Of a stretch of 64,000 bases of DNA, positions 45,596-54,032 are shown piece by piece. The stretch covers positions 1,240,001-1,304,000 of the forward strand of contig NZ_LT635475.1 of assembly GCF_900120165.1 (NCBI RefSeq). The letters are read 5' to 3'. The position numbers were made by a program, and so were the translations under genes. The DNA comes from Ezakiella massiliensis. GTDB taxonomy: Bacteria > Bacillota > Clostridia > Tissierellales > Peptoniphilaceae. The first letter of the stretch is position 1. The number at the start of each line of letters is the position of its first letter. The notes under the pieces are model-generated. The model was given only the letters and a program-made list of their open reading frames with translations. It was not told the origin of the DNA and searched no databases.

Positions 45596-45728
45596 GGGAC
45601 TGGGACGGGACTAAAAATTTGAAAACGTCCTATAATTAGGTGGATTCAGAGATATTAGAAAAATTAGAATATAGTATTTTGAATGATTTGGGATATATCG
45701 GATGTTTGGAAAAGAAGAATGGGAATAA
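45596..45728 (+). mobile_element. Right end (attR) of element 1
   Basis: 133 bp from GGGACTGGGACGGGACT to GAATGGGAATAA. It is matched without gaps, roughly nine bases in ten, by 53900-54032. The final 12 bp equal the guaA 3' end. With attL at 32381 it bounds a 13.3-kb element. Confidence 0.75.
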
Positions 45729-46108
45729 ATTTACGGTTAAAATTTCACGTTAAATTTGCGATAAAGGCTTGTTTCGAATTCTTTGCTCATTGCGACGTAT
45801 TATCTATACGTCTCACTCGCAAAAATTCTGCACTTCGCGAAATATTCCCGTTTTTCCTCGCAAATTGTATGTATAAAGGTGAAAAGGAGATAATTTACCC
45901 TCGCAAAAATTCTGTGACTCACGCCTTTCTCATCAAATTTTCCAGCGAAATATGATAGAACGGAAGCAAATATGTTACTGTTTAAAACCGTTGAAAACAC
46001 AAGGTTTTAGCGATTTCGATGTAGCGAATTTCTCTAAATGATACTGTTTTGATACTAAAAAGCTGAAATAGTAGGTTCAAAAGGGAGTTGTTGAATTTAG
46101 GTGAATTG
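45729..46108. repeat. Variant type C repeat after element 1
   Basis: The stretch after attR resembles the chromosomal type C module: GTTAAATTTGCGATAAA at the left, CTCGCAAATTGTATGTATAAA at 45857-45878, with an internal hairpin (GACGTA-TTATCTA-TACGTC, 45796-45811). It looks like chromosomal filler rather than element DNA. No credible gene from 45470 to 46181; short frames here follow the repeat. Confidence 0.55.
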
Positions 46109-46112
46109 TTTA

Positions 46113-46145
46113 AAAAGCCTTCCACCGTTATGGTGGGAGGCTTTT
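46113..46145 (+). terminator. Terminator-like hairpin upstream of the CPBP gene
   Basis: AAAAGCCTTCCACC pairs with GGTGGGAGGCTTTT around GTTAT. It has terminator form on both strands. Confidence 0.7.
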
Positions 46146-46181
46146 GTGGAAATAGTGTGAAAGGTAAATTGGGACGAGCGT

Positions 46182-46817
46182 ATGGACAATAAATATATTA
46201 AATTAAATATCTTTCCAATTATTGCTGAAGTACTGTTTGTAATAGCATGCTTACTATTTCAAGACTATTATATATACATCAATTTTTTGTTTTATATAGT
46301 TTTAGTAATATATTTCTGGTTAGGAAAAGATTTTTCAATCAAAGAGTGGATAGCTTCTGTAAAAGGAGGAATTGCTTTTTGGAAACAGGTTATATTGACG
46401 ATATTATTCTTTTGTCTTGCTTTCGTATTTACAAATATCTTAGAAAATATGTTCCCATATCTTAGTACGGGAATGATTAATTTGAAAGCGGATAATTGGT
46501 TAAAACTTATTCTATTTGCAGCATCTACAATAATATTGCCACCAATCGTAGAAGAAGTGTTTTATAGAAAGAACCTTACATCTTTTAAAAATGGGAAAAT
46601 TTTAATTTTGACAACATTGTTTAGCATGTTTGCATATGCTTTAGAACACACATTTACAATTTGGGGAGTTTTGTTATGCATGATATGGGCTTTGCCGTTA
46701 AGCATTTCTTACATTAAAACCAAAAACATATATGTTACAATGACGGCACATTTTATATGTAATTTTGTTGTAAACGGAATTGCTGTTGTTAAAATATGTG
46801 ATTATCTATTGAATTGA
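46182..46817 (+). CDS. CPBP-family intramembrane metalloprotease
   Basis: 211 residues, six or so membrane helices. Conserved motifs of the CPBP (CAAX protease and bacteriocin-processing) family: EEVFYRK (EExxxR) near residue 125, FAYALEH (FxxxH) near 150, and HFICNF (HxxxN/D) near 197. Members process prenylated-type substrates or give bacteriocin immunity; the substrate here is unknown. The ribosome site is weak (GGGACGAG). It is the first gene of the second element. Base composition is as AT-rich as the surrounding accessory DNA. Confidence 0.88.
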   Translation: MDNKYIKLNIFPIIAEVLFVIACLLFQDYYIYINFLFYIVLVIYFWLGKDFSIKEWIASVKGGIAFWKQVILTILFFCLAFVFTNILENMFPYLSTGMINLKADNWLKLILFAASTIILPPIVEEVFYRKNLTSFKNGKILILTTLFSMFAYALEHTFTIWGVLLCMIWALPLSISYIKTKNIYVTMTAHFICNFVVNGIAVVKICDYLLN

Positions 46818-46876
46818 TTATCTGCACAAAACAATATTTACATTGTTAAAGCACATAACTTTAAGATTGTAAAATC

Positions 46877-47080
46877 TTTATTTTAAAAATCTTGATTTGT
46901 TAATATTATATAGCTTGTTATAAATCAGATCATTAATTAAGGTAAATAAAAATATTGAGAAAATATAAAAATCATAACAGGATATTTGAGGAAACATTTT
47001 GATTATATAACAAACAAGTAAATTATGCGACAATAAAATGTCGGTTTGAATGTCGGTTTGAATGTCGGTTTGAATAAAAC
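46877..47080 (+). repeat. 200-bp element scar, copy 1
   Basis: From TATTTTAAAAATCTTGATT to the TGTCGGTTTGAA repeats. It is closely matched at 52572-52770 and in its end part at 54330-54400. The left edge is the 3' end of the XRE repressor gene of 32573, the right part feeds into the winged-helix fragment; everything between is deleted. Confidence 0.75.
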
Positions 47081-47258
47081 TGAGAAGAAGGTTATAGAAT
47101 TCTTGATAGAAAATCCAAGCTTGACATCAATTGAACTTTCAGAAAAAATAGGGGTAACAAAGAGGACTATCGAAAGAGCATTTAAATCTTTGCAAGAAAA
47201 AAATATGATAGAAAGAATTGGATCAAAGCGTGATGGAAATTGGATTGTTATGGGATGA
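47046..47258 (+). CDS. Winged-helix fragment (AlbA_2/RecG-like regulator C-terminus), copy 1
   Basis: 70 residues starting at a TTG inside three 12-bp TGTCGGTTTGAA repeats that encode NVGL units, then NKTEKKVIEFLIENPSLTSI, SEKIGVTKRTIERAFKSLQE and GSKRDGNWIV. This is the C-terminal winged helix found in AlbA-domain ATP-binding transcriptional regulators, where NVGLN repeats also precede it. A TAA lies just upstream in frame and there is no ribosome site, so this is a gene remnant. A second copy is at 54372. Confidence 0.6.
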   Translation: MNVGLNVGLNKTEKKVIEFLIENPSLTSIELSEKIGVTKRTIERAFKSLQEKNMIERIGSKRDGNWIVMG

Positions 47259-47443
47259 AAATGCCATTTTTAATTTCAGGTATATCAATTCTGATGTACT
47301 TTAATATTTTTAAATTTAAAAATTTTAACTTGTAATAAGTTTTTTGATAAAATATAATAAATATAAGTGATATTTCGATTTTTAAAATAGACCAAGTTTT
47401 AGAAGAAGAAAATATTACAATAAAAAATAAGGGAGGGATAAAT

Positions 47444-47988
47444 ATGAAATACATACCAGTAAGTTTTGAAATGAAAGATGGTAGGATTTGCGAAATTAGA
47501 GAAATTCAAGTAAAAGACGCTGCAGAAACTATTGAATATTTGAAAACCGTTATGGGAGAATCCAACTTCTTATACTCTTATCCAGAAGAAATAACTTTGA
47601 CTGTTGAACAGGAAGAGAAGATGATAAAAAGTTTTAATGAATCTGAAGATATTCTTATGATTATAGCTGAGTTTGATGGAAGATTGATTGCAAATGCCCA
47701 GATTTCAAGATCAAAAAAATGAAAATGCGTCATCGAGGAAATGTTGCTGTTACAGTTCTGAAAGAATTTTGGAACTTAGGAATAGGAAAGAAGATTCTCT
47801 TATGTCTTGAAGACTTTGCTAAAGAATGGGATCTTACCCAAATTGAACTGGATTATTTCTCAGGAAATGAAAGAGGGCAGATTCTTTATGAGAAACTAGG
47901 GTTCGTCAAAGTGGGAGAAATGCCTAATGCCTTTATTTTGAAGGATGGAACACGATACAATAATATAACAATGGTAAAAAGTATCTAA
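47444..47988 (+). pseudogene. GNAT acetyltransferase split at an A7 run
   Basis: The first part (47444-47722) has MKYIPVSFEMKDGRICEIRE and [20 protein letters not shown]. The second (47719-47988) has [20 protein letters not shown] (acetyl-CoA loop, usual form RGxGxG/A degenerated to NLGIGK) and [17 protein letters not shown]. The two are out of frame by one base at AAAAAAA (47713-47719); eight As would give a continuous 181-residue GNAT. It is either a pseudogene or a slippage-controlled gene. GGGAGG precedes the ATG. Substrate unknown. Confidence 0.75.
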
Positions 47989-48190
47989 ATAAATTTCCAA
48001 TGTATAAATTTTTCGGTTAATGCGATTAACTATCCGTCTGAATAGCTCGATAAGATAGTGTCTGCAATTATTAATAATACTACTATAGGATTTTTTTGAG
48101 AGTTTCGTGTAATAATTGTGACAACGGCAGATAGTAACGATGGATACTAGGTTTCAGACTCTCTAGTAAAAATAAAAGGAGGTGCTTTCT

Positions 48191-48925
48191 ATGAAAATAG
48201 CTTTAGCAGCAGTAGGTTTTATAACAAATGATACAGCTTATAGTTTAGAAAAAATAAAGACTCTAATAGAAAAATATGCTTCTGAAGTTGATCTTATTTT
48301 GTTTGGTGAAAGCTTTCTACAAGGCTTTGAATGCTTAAGTTGGGACTATGCAAAAGACGTAAATATAGCTGTGCACCAAGATTCAGAATTAATAAATGAT
48401 ATTAGAGCTATGTGTGAAATTAATAGGGTATCAGTTTCTTTTGGATATATTGAAAAAGATAAAGATAATCTATATAGTAGCCAATTAACTATAGATAAGA
48501 ATGGGGAAACAGTAGATAATTTCAGGCGTGTTTCTATTGGATGGAAAGAGCCAATTGCAGATTTCCATTATGTTGAAGGTAAAGGATTTTGACAATTTAC
48601 TTATTTAGATAAAACTGTGTCAGTCGCATTGTGTGGAGACCTATGGTATGAAGACAACTGCATTCAAATGAAGAATTTGGACTCTGATATAGTTCTCTGG
48701 CCAGTATATACAGATTTTGACTCTCAAGAATGGAATGAAAGTATGAAACACGAATATGCTGAACAAGCTGAGAAATGTGGGAATAAGGTACTATATGTCA
48801 ACTCATATTGTCTAGACCAAAATAGCAAAGGTATAGCAAGGGGCGGTGCAGCATTATTTAGTAAAGGGAAGATAGAAAGTGAAATTCCAGCTGGCATAGA
48901 AGGTGTCCTCGTTGTTGAAGCTTAG
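48191..48925 (+). pseudogene. Carbon-nitrogen hydrolase (nitrilase superfamily) with in-frame TGA
   Basis: From ATG 48191 (AGGAGG at 48178-48183): MKIALAAVGFITND, DLILFGESFLQGF with the catalytic Glu, then VSIGWKEPIADFHYVEGKGF and TGA at 48590. The same frame continues with LDKTVSVALCGDLWYED, which contains the catalytic Cys, and VLWPVYTDFDSQEW to TAG 48925. The catalytic Lys region is degenerate (FRRVSIGW). One nonsense codon therefore splits a 244-residue protein. It follows a 200-bp gap with a promoter-like AT-rich part. Confidence 0.75.
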
Positions 48926-48936
48926 GAACTAATTGA

Positions 48937-49221
48937 TTCTCATCCGGGTCTACTTCTACGGCACATGCTGTATTAAGTCATAATGTTGAGAATGATAGTT
49001 ACTTGAAATATACAATGGTATAAGTTAATGCTGAATTCCCTAAAGATAGCGATTATATTCAGTTAGGTTTTAATAATATATGTAATCTAGCTAAACAAAG
49101 ACTAAGAAATTTAAATGATGAATTCAAAACAAACAAGCCAAGTATGGATTTTGGATATAGAGTATTAAAAACAGATTCATCAAATATGAAAGATGTATTT
49201 TATGTACCAAAACAATCCTGA
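48937..49221 (+). pseudogene. Type III restriction methylase (Mod) C-terminal remnant
   Basis: In one frame: FSSGSTSTAHAVLSHN, matching the N6_N4 methylase FSGSxTTAHAV motif, then TMV-TAA-VNAEFPKDSDYIQLG, where the stop replaces a Gln codon, then FNNICNLAKQRLRNLNDEF and DSSNMKDVFYVPKQ, the usual Mod end. The first two thirds of mod are missing. It runs out of frame into the Res remnant. Confidence 0.75.
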
Positions 49222-49755
49222 AGAGTTTATAAGCAAGGTATCAAGACTTATTAAAGAACAGAAAGCAACAATGGTTGTTGAACATATATCTTATTATGAA
49301 TTAGATGGTAAATACGATTTTTCAATATTTACTACTGAAAAGAATACCTCTATCGAAAAGGCATTTAAAGCTGAAAAACATATTCAACCTTATGTCTTTA
49401 CAGATGGTTTAGCAGAAATATCTGTTGAAAGAAGTTTTCAGAAGACTTATATGGTGCTGAGGAAGTAGCAGTATATGCAAAACTACCAAGAGGATTTGCT
49501 ATACCAACACCTGTTGGCAACTATAGTGCAGACTGGACCATTGCTTTTAATGCTGGATCAGTTAAGCATATTTTCTTTATTGCAGAGATTAAAGGAACAA
49601 TGGAAAGTTTGCAATTGCGTCCGATAGAAAAAGCAAAAATCTCATGTGCCAAAAAATTTTTCAATCAGATATCTACGGAAAATGTTGTCTACCATGATAT
49701 CGATAGCTATCAAAGTATGTTGAATATCATGCCAACGATTGAAAAGAAAGTTTGA
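49200..49755 (+). pseudogene. Type III restriction endonuclease (Res) C-terminal remnant
   Basis: One frame (from 49193) has NPEEFISKVSRLIKEQKATM, EKNTSIEKAFKAEKHIQPYV and GLAEISVERSF; a frameshift near 49440 leads to AEEVAVYAKLPRGFAIPTPV, GNYSADWTIAFNAG and FFIAEIKGTMESLQLRP, ending at TGA 49755. These match the end of type III Res subunits, including the nuclease strand (D in DWTIAF, E-x-K in EIKG). The helicase part is gone. With the Mod remnant this is the wreck of one restriction system. Confidence 0.75.
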
Positions 49756-49793
49756 TGAGATAATTAAAAATACTAATGCAGGGATGAGGATTT

Positions 49794-50819
49794 ATGGACT
49801 ATACAAATTATTATATGAATTTACCATTAGATTTAGCTGGTAGTAGAACAAAAAATAGATTTAGAGTCGAATTATTATGGGGGATTAGTAAGCTAATCGA
49901 TGCACATAAAATGCATGAAGACTATACAGTTGTTTTTGATTTTAAATGTGACATTGAGCTACATTACCAAAATGGGCTTGACTTCTATCAAATAAAAACA
50001 AAAAACAAGGGGAATTATAGCAACAAAACATTAACCTCTCTCCCCAAAAATAGTAACTCAGTTTTAGGAAAACTGTATGCTTTATATAGTCCTGATCATA
50101 ACGTAAAGCTTGCCATAGTATGCAATAAACCACTAAAAATCGGACAAAAAGAGGATGTTAGACAGGAAATTTGTATTGGTGATTTAGATACAGAAATTGT
50201 AGATGAGATTGTAGATAAGCTGAAACAAGAGCTATCCCTAACCGAAGTAAACTTAGAAAATACTTTTTATATTTGTGACGGAATGGATTTATTTAATCCT
50301 CAGCACGCTATTTTGGGGAAGTTAGTAGAGTCTTTCCAGGAAATAAAAAATGAAGAACCTAATAACCCTAATGCTCTATACAGATTAGTATCGGAAGAAG
50401 CTCAGAAAAAGGCTTCATATGAGATGGAAATAACGGATTATAGTGATGTTTTAAGCTTAAAGGGAATTTCAAAAAGCGAGTTCGATAAAATGTTAGAATC
50501 ACATAGAAAAAAATCTATAACTGGAATCGAACAAACTAAGGATTTTATAAAAACTTTACCAACAAAACAGCGACGAATATACAATAAAGCTCTTACAGAT
50601 TTATTGGAGAACGAACATAGTCATGATTTAAATTTATTAAAAGTTGCAATATTCGAGTTTATTGAGAGTAATGAGGATAGACTTGTTAACGAAGAGTCTG
50701 TTATTGAATTATTAAATCCAGTTTTTGATGAAGAATTTACTGTAGAGTATTCGAAAGCAATGAAAAATGTATTCTACCTTATAGTATTTAATATTTATGT
50801 AGAGGGGGGTGAAGTTTAA
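49794..50819 (+). CDS. Cap4/DUF4297-like nuclease effector of an ABC-3C/Lamassu-like system
   Basis: 341 residues. The N-terminal domain (1-180) begins DLAGSRTKNRFRVELLWGIS and has FDFKCDIE then GLDFYQIKTKNKGNYSN, an E26-D53-QxK68 arrangement as in Mrr-like and DUF4297 (Cap4) PD-(D/E)XK nucleases. The C-terminal part (230-341) is helical (KSITGIEQTKDFIKTLP, KVAIFEFIESNEDRL), comparable to the C-terminal domains that tie ABC-3C effectors to their ATPase. The stop overlaps the next start (TAATG), so production is coupled. Likely role: DNA degradation or abortive defence when the ATPase senses phage or plasmid DNA. A ribosome site GGGATGAGG precedes the ATG. Confidence 0.72.
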   Translation: MDYTNYYMNLPLDLAGSRTKNRFRVELLWGISKLIDAHKMHEDYTVVFDFKCDIELHYQNGLDFYQIKTKNKGNYSNKTLTSLPKNSNSVLGKLYALYSPDHNVKLAIVCNKPLKIGQKEDVRQEICIGDLDTEIVDEIVDKLKQELSLTEVNLENTFYICDGMDLFNPQHAILGKLVESFQEIKNEEPNNPNALYRLVSEEAQKKASYEMEITDYSDVLSLKGISKSEFDKMLESHRKKSITGIEQTKDFIKTLPTKQRRIYNKALTDLLENEHSHDLNLLKVAIFEFIESNEDRLVNEESVIELLNPVFDEEFTVEYSKAMKNVFYLIVFNIYVEGGEV

Positions 50820-52510
50820 TGAATGTTATTTTTGAGAAGATATATATTTTTGATATTCTTTCAAAGCAAGCTATTGCAACAAAATTTGAAGAAGGGGTAA
50901 ATGTTGTAACCTCTAGTAGCGTTGATGGTACTGATAGAGGAAAATCAGTATTACTTCGCAGTTTGTATCATGTTTTAGGGGCGGATGCTCATTTTGATAA
51001 AAAATGGAAAAATGAGGACAAAGTTTATCTTTTAGAATTTACAATAGATCTTAAGAAATACTTTATATATAGACATAGAAAAGTATTCAAAATTTTCGAT
51101 GATTTGCTAAATATTATTTTTCAAACTTCATCTCGAACTGAACTCTCGGAATATTTAAGCAGCCTTTGGTCGTTTGAAATTTTCTTGCCAAATAAAAAAA
51201 CAGAGAAACTTGAGATAGCTCCTCCAGCATACACATATGTTATGAACTTTATTGATCAAGATAATTACGATGGCGCAAAATTTAATTCTTTTAAGAACCT
51301 CACTCAATACTCTAATTTCAAGCCTGATGTAATTTATTCTCAACTTGGAATCTATGATAAGCAATATTTTGAAAGAGTGAAGAATAAACAAAATTTGCAA
51401 GAAAAAATTAAAGTATCTGAAGTTAAGTATGAAAAAGCAAGTGAGATGAAAGAAAAAACATCTTACTTATTAGGGAATGTTATTGTTCCAGACAATATTA
51501 AAGAGTTAGAAAAAGAACTTAGTATTAGATCCAAGGAGCATGATGAAATACTCAATTCCATGAATGAGTCAAGATATCTATTGACTAGTCTTCGAAATGA
51601 GAAGTATGAACTAGAGGTTGCTCTGACTCAAATCCAAAGATTTAAGGATAATAAAGAAAGCGAAATAAGAAATATACTAAAACAGGATATTTGTCCTGAA
51701 TGTCACTCAATTCTAGCTGACACTACTGATTTAAGAAGTAAGAGATATAATTCTATTGAGGATTCTACTTATATAGGTGATAGTATTTATGAGGATTTAG
51801 AAAGAACAAAACATAAGATTAAATTAGCTGAAGTCGATTATATTGAGCTTTCGAAGCGTATGGAATCATATAAAAAAGATATTAATCTTACCAAAAATGA
51901 AATAGATAATTACGCAAGTTACATGGGGCTAAATAACCTATATAATAGTTTGAATAATGATATGTTTTTAGAATATCAAGTACAGACAGAACTAAATGAT
52001 AGGTTAGAGATTATTGATGAAGAACTAAAAAAAGTAGCAGAAGAAAAGTCGGATATTAATAAAAAATACTACGAAATAATTGACAAACTAGTTATTAAAT
52101 TTGGTTTAAATGAGTTAGAAGATAGTCAATATAAGGCTGTAAATCGAGCTTTTTGTGCTAGTGGAAGTAATAAACCTATTTCAACGGTTATTTGGTATTT
52201 CACGCTAAACAATTTGAAAAAATATTATAATGCTAATTCTTTGTTTTTGCCTATGGTATTAGATAGTCCTAAAAATGCAGAGATGGATGATGATAAAGAG
52301 CAGGCTTTAATTGAATTCATACTTGAAGAGTCTCCAAATCATAGTCAGCTGATATTCTCATCAATAGGTTTTAACCCAATAGAATTCGATTTTGACAAAA
52401 ATATTAATATCATTGAATTAAAAAATGCTAAATATCAGTTGTTAGACGAAAAGAGCTATGACGAAAATAAAGAATTACTTGATACGGTAGTTAACTTACA
52501 TCTTATATAA
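50819..52510 (+). CDS. SMC/Rad50-like ATPase with zinc hook (DUF2326-type, LmuB-like)
   Basis: 563 residues. Walker A DGTDRGKSVLLRSL (Gly37-Ser43) directly after the first strands, Q-loop region NFIDQDNYDGAKF, a coiled coil (190-290), a CPEC zinc hook (Cys292, Cys295), a second coiled coil (320-430), a short signature region (NRAFCASGSNKP), Walker B FLPMVLDSPKN (Asp482) and a final SQLIFSSIGFNP. This matches the short-armed ABC ATPases of ABC-three-component and Lamassu systems (C-terminal DUF2326). The Walker B has DSP, the form seen in this group. It is coupled by one base to the nuclease gene and followed by a strong hairpin. No middle component is encoded, so this would be a two-gene form. 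Confidence 0.8.
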   Translation: MNVIFEKIYIFDILSKQAIATKFEEGVNVVTSSSVDGTDRGKSVLLRSLYHVLGADAHFDKKWKNEDKVYLLEFTIDLKKYFIYRHRKVFKIFDDLLNIIFQTSSRTELSEYLSSLWSFEIFLPNKKTEKLEIAPPAYTYVMNFIDQDNYDGAKFNSFKNLTQYSNFKPDVIYSQLGIYDKQYFERVKNKQNLQEKIKVSEVKYEKASEMKEKTSYLLGNVIVPDNIKELEKELSIRSKEHDEILNSMNESRYLLTSLRNEKYELEVALTQIQRFKDNKESEIRNILKQDICPECHSILADTTDLRSKRYNSIEDSTYIGDSIYEDLERTKHKIKLAEVDYIELSKRMESYKKDINLTKNEIDNYASYMGLNNLYNSLNNDMFLEYQVQTELNDRLEIIDEELKKVAEEKSDINKKYYEIIDKLVIKFGLNELEDSQYKAVNRAFCASGSNKPISTVIWYFTLNNLKKYYNANSLFLPMVLDSPKNAEMDDDKEQALIEFILEESPNHSQLIFSSIGFNPIEFDFDKNINIIELKNAKYQLLDEKSYDENKELLDTVVNLHLI

Positions 52511-52513
52511 AAC

Positions 52514-52567
52514 AAAGAAGGTGATGTTGCAGAATAGGTAAATCTATTCTGCAACATCACCTTCTTT
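52514..52567. terminator. 24-bp perfect hairpin after the nuclease-ATPase pair
   Basis: The arms 52514-52537 and 52544-52567 pair without mismatch (AAAGAAGGTGATG ... CATCACCTTCTTT) around GTAAAT. U-rich only in part, so it acts as terminator or mRNA end protector. Confidence 0.75.
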
Positions 52568-52571
52568 ACTA

Positions 52572-52770
52572 CATATTTTTATTTTAAAAATCTTGATTTT
52601 TTAATATTATATAGGTTGTTATAAATTAGATCAATAATTAAGGTAAATAAAAATATTGAGAAAATATAAAAATTATAACAGGATATTTGAAGAAACATTT
52701 AGATCATATAGCAAAGAAGTAAATTATGCGATAATAAAATGTCGGTTTGAGTGTCGGTTTTAATAAGACT
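52572..52770 (+). repeat. 200-bp element scar, copy 2
   Basis: Near copy of 46877-47080, starting with the XRE-gene 3' end (TATTTTAAAAATCTTGATT) and ending with two TGTCGG repeats, after which the winged-helix part is missing. Confidence 0.75.
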
Positions 52771-52858
52771 TATCAAAGAGAAAATAAGCAATCAGCAAAA
52801 ATGTTCAGGCACTGTTTTGTTTTATAGAGAAGTGGGAATTTTATATAGTGTATAGTGC

Positions 52859-52889
52859 TTGACCTGTCCGTTGGGGACCGTGTTATCCT
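52859..52889 (+). promoter_or_regulatory. MerR-type promoter with 19-bp spacer
   Basis: TTGACC (52859-52864), 19-bp spacer carrying the dyad GTCC-GTTG-GGGAC, TATCCT (52884-52889). Overlong spacers with a dyad are the hallmark of MerR-activated promoters; the broken merR gene follows directly. Confidence 0.7.
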
Positions 52890-52912
52890 TTAATCAAAGG
52901 AGGTAGATAACC

Positions 52913-53763
52913 ATGTTAAGAAGTGAAATTCAAAAAGAAACGGGTCTAACTAGGAAGGCAATAGAGTATTATGAGGATAAAGGTCTTATCCATCCTCATA
53001 AATCTGAAAATGGTTATAGAGACTATAGTACCAAGGATTTAGAAATTCTGAAAAAGGTATCTATATTTAGAAAATTGGGAATGAGTATATCAGATATTTA
53101 TCAGTGTATATTGTCAGGTGGTGATACTCTGTCTTTTGTTTTAAGGGAAAAACAACATCAATTGGACATTGATAGAAAAAGGAAGGAAATACTAGAAATG
53201 ATTGTTAAAGGAGAAAGCGATGAACTAATCAATGAGAAAGTTTCACTACTTGAGATGAAAGAAACTATCTATGAAAAACTAGAGAATGCTTTTCCAGGAT
53301 ATTTTGGGCAAATGCTATTTGCTGCATATCAACCATTTTTGAGTGAACCATTAGAAAATGATAGAAAAAATTCTTTTTACAAATATATAGATTATCTTGA
53401 TAGGCTTCCTTCGTTTGAATTAACTGAAGAATAGAAAAAATATATTGAGAAGATTAGCTCGCCCTTTGATTTAAAACCTTAAAGGATATAAATCAGGCTA
53501 AACTCGATGCTGTTGAGAATCCAGAAAAGTGGATGAAAGATAATGAAGATGTTATTTCTTCGTATGAAACCTATAAAAATTGTGAAGAGTATCAAAATAG
53601 CTTGATGAAACAGATCCAGGAAAAGCTTAAAAACTTTATGAAGGAAAATCAATATTATGAAATAGCAATTCCACTTATTAGAAAATTTAGCAAGAGCTAT
53701 GATAATTACTATAAGAAGTTGCTAAAGGCAAATGAACAATATCTAAATAATAAATATCAATAA
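52913..53763 (+). pseudogene. MerR-family regulator, disrupted
   Basis: Intact N-terminal half (52913-53434): MLRSEIQKETGLTRKAIEYY, EDKGLIHPHKSENGYRDYS and KKVSIFRKLGMSISDIYQC, a textbook MerR DNA-binding domain, then a helical region. TAG at 53432 and TAA at about 53478 cut the frame; the remainder continues in another frame as NQAKLDAVENPEKW, ISSYETYKNCEEYQNSL and LKANEQYLNNKYQ to 53763. A 174-residue truncated protein with the complete DNA-binding domain could still be made. AAAGGAGG is 10 bases upstream of ATG 52913. Confidence 0.75.
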
Positions 53764-53899
53764 TTATATGTAAGCACTTACTTATATTAAATACTAAGTA
53801 GGTGCTTTTTCTATGCCCAAATGGAAAGAGTTTCAGGGTTTGGATAAATAGTTTAATTGTATTATAGACTGTTGGAAATTAGATATAGATTGAGACCTT

Positions 53900-54032
53900 G
53901 GGACTGGGACGGGACTAAAAATCTGAAAACGTCTTATAATTAGGTAAATTTAGTGGTATTAGAAAAAATAGAATTTAGTATTTTGAATGGTTTGGGATAT
54001 ATCGTACGTTTGGAAAAGAAGAATGGGAATAA
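53900..54032 (+). mobile_element. Right end (attR) of element 2
   Basis: Ungapped match of 45596-45728, again ending in the guaA-derived GAATGGGAATAA (54021-54032). It delimits a second unit of about 8.3 kb in tandem with element 1. Confidence 0.75.

Noticed and set aside
45683..45955. Open frame running across the element 1 right end
   Set aside because: It spans the attR repeat and the type C repeat; the product has no recognisable domain and no ribosome site.
39458..48925. UGA read as tryptophan (recoding), because TGA interrupts two otherwise good genes
   Set aside because: Intact genes such as msrAB end in TGA, and other nearby genes are broken by TAA, TAG and frameshifts, so ordinary decay explains it.
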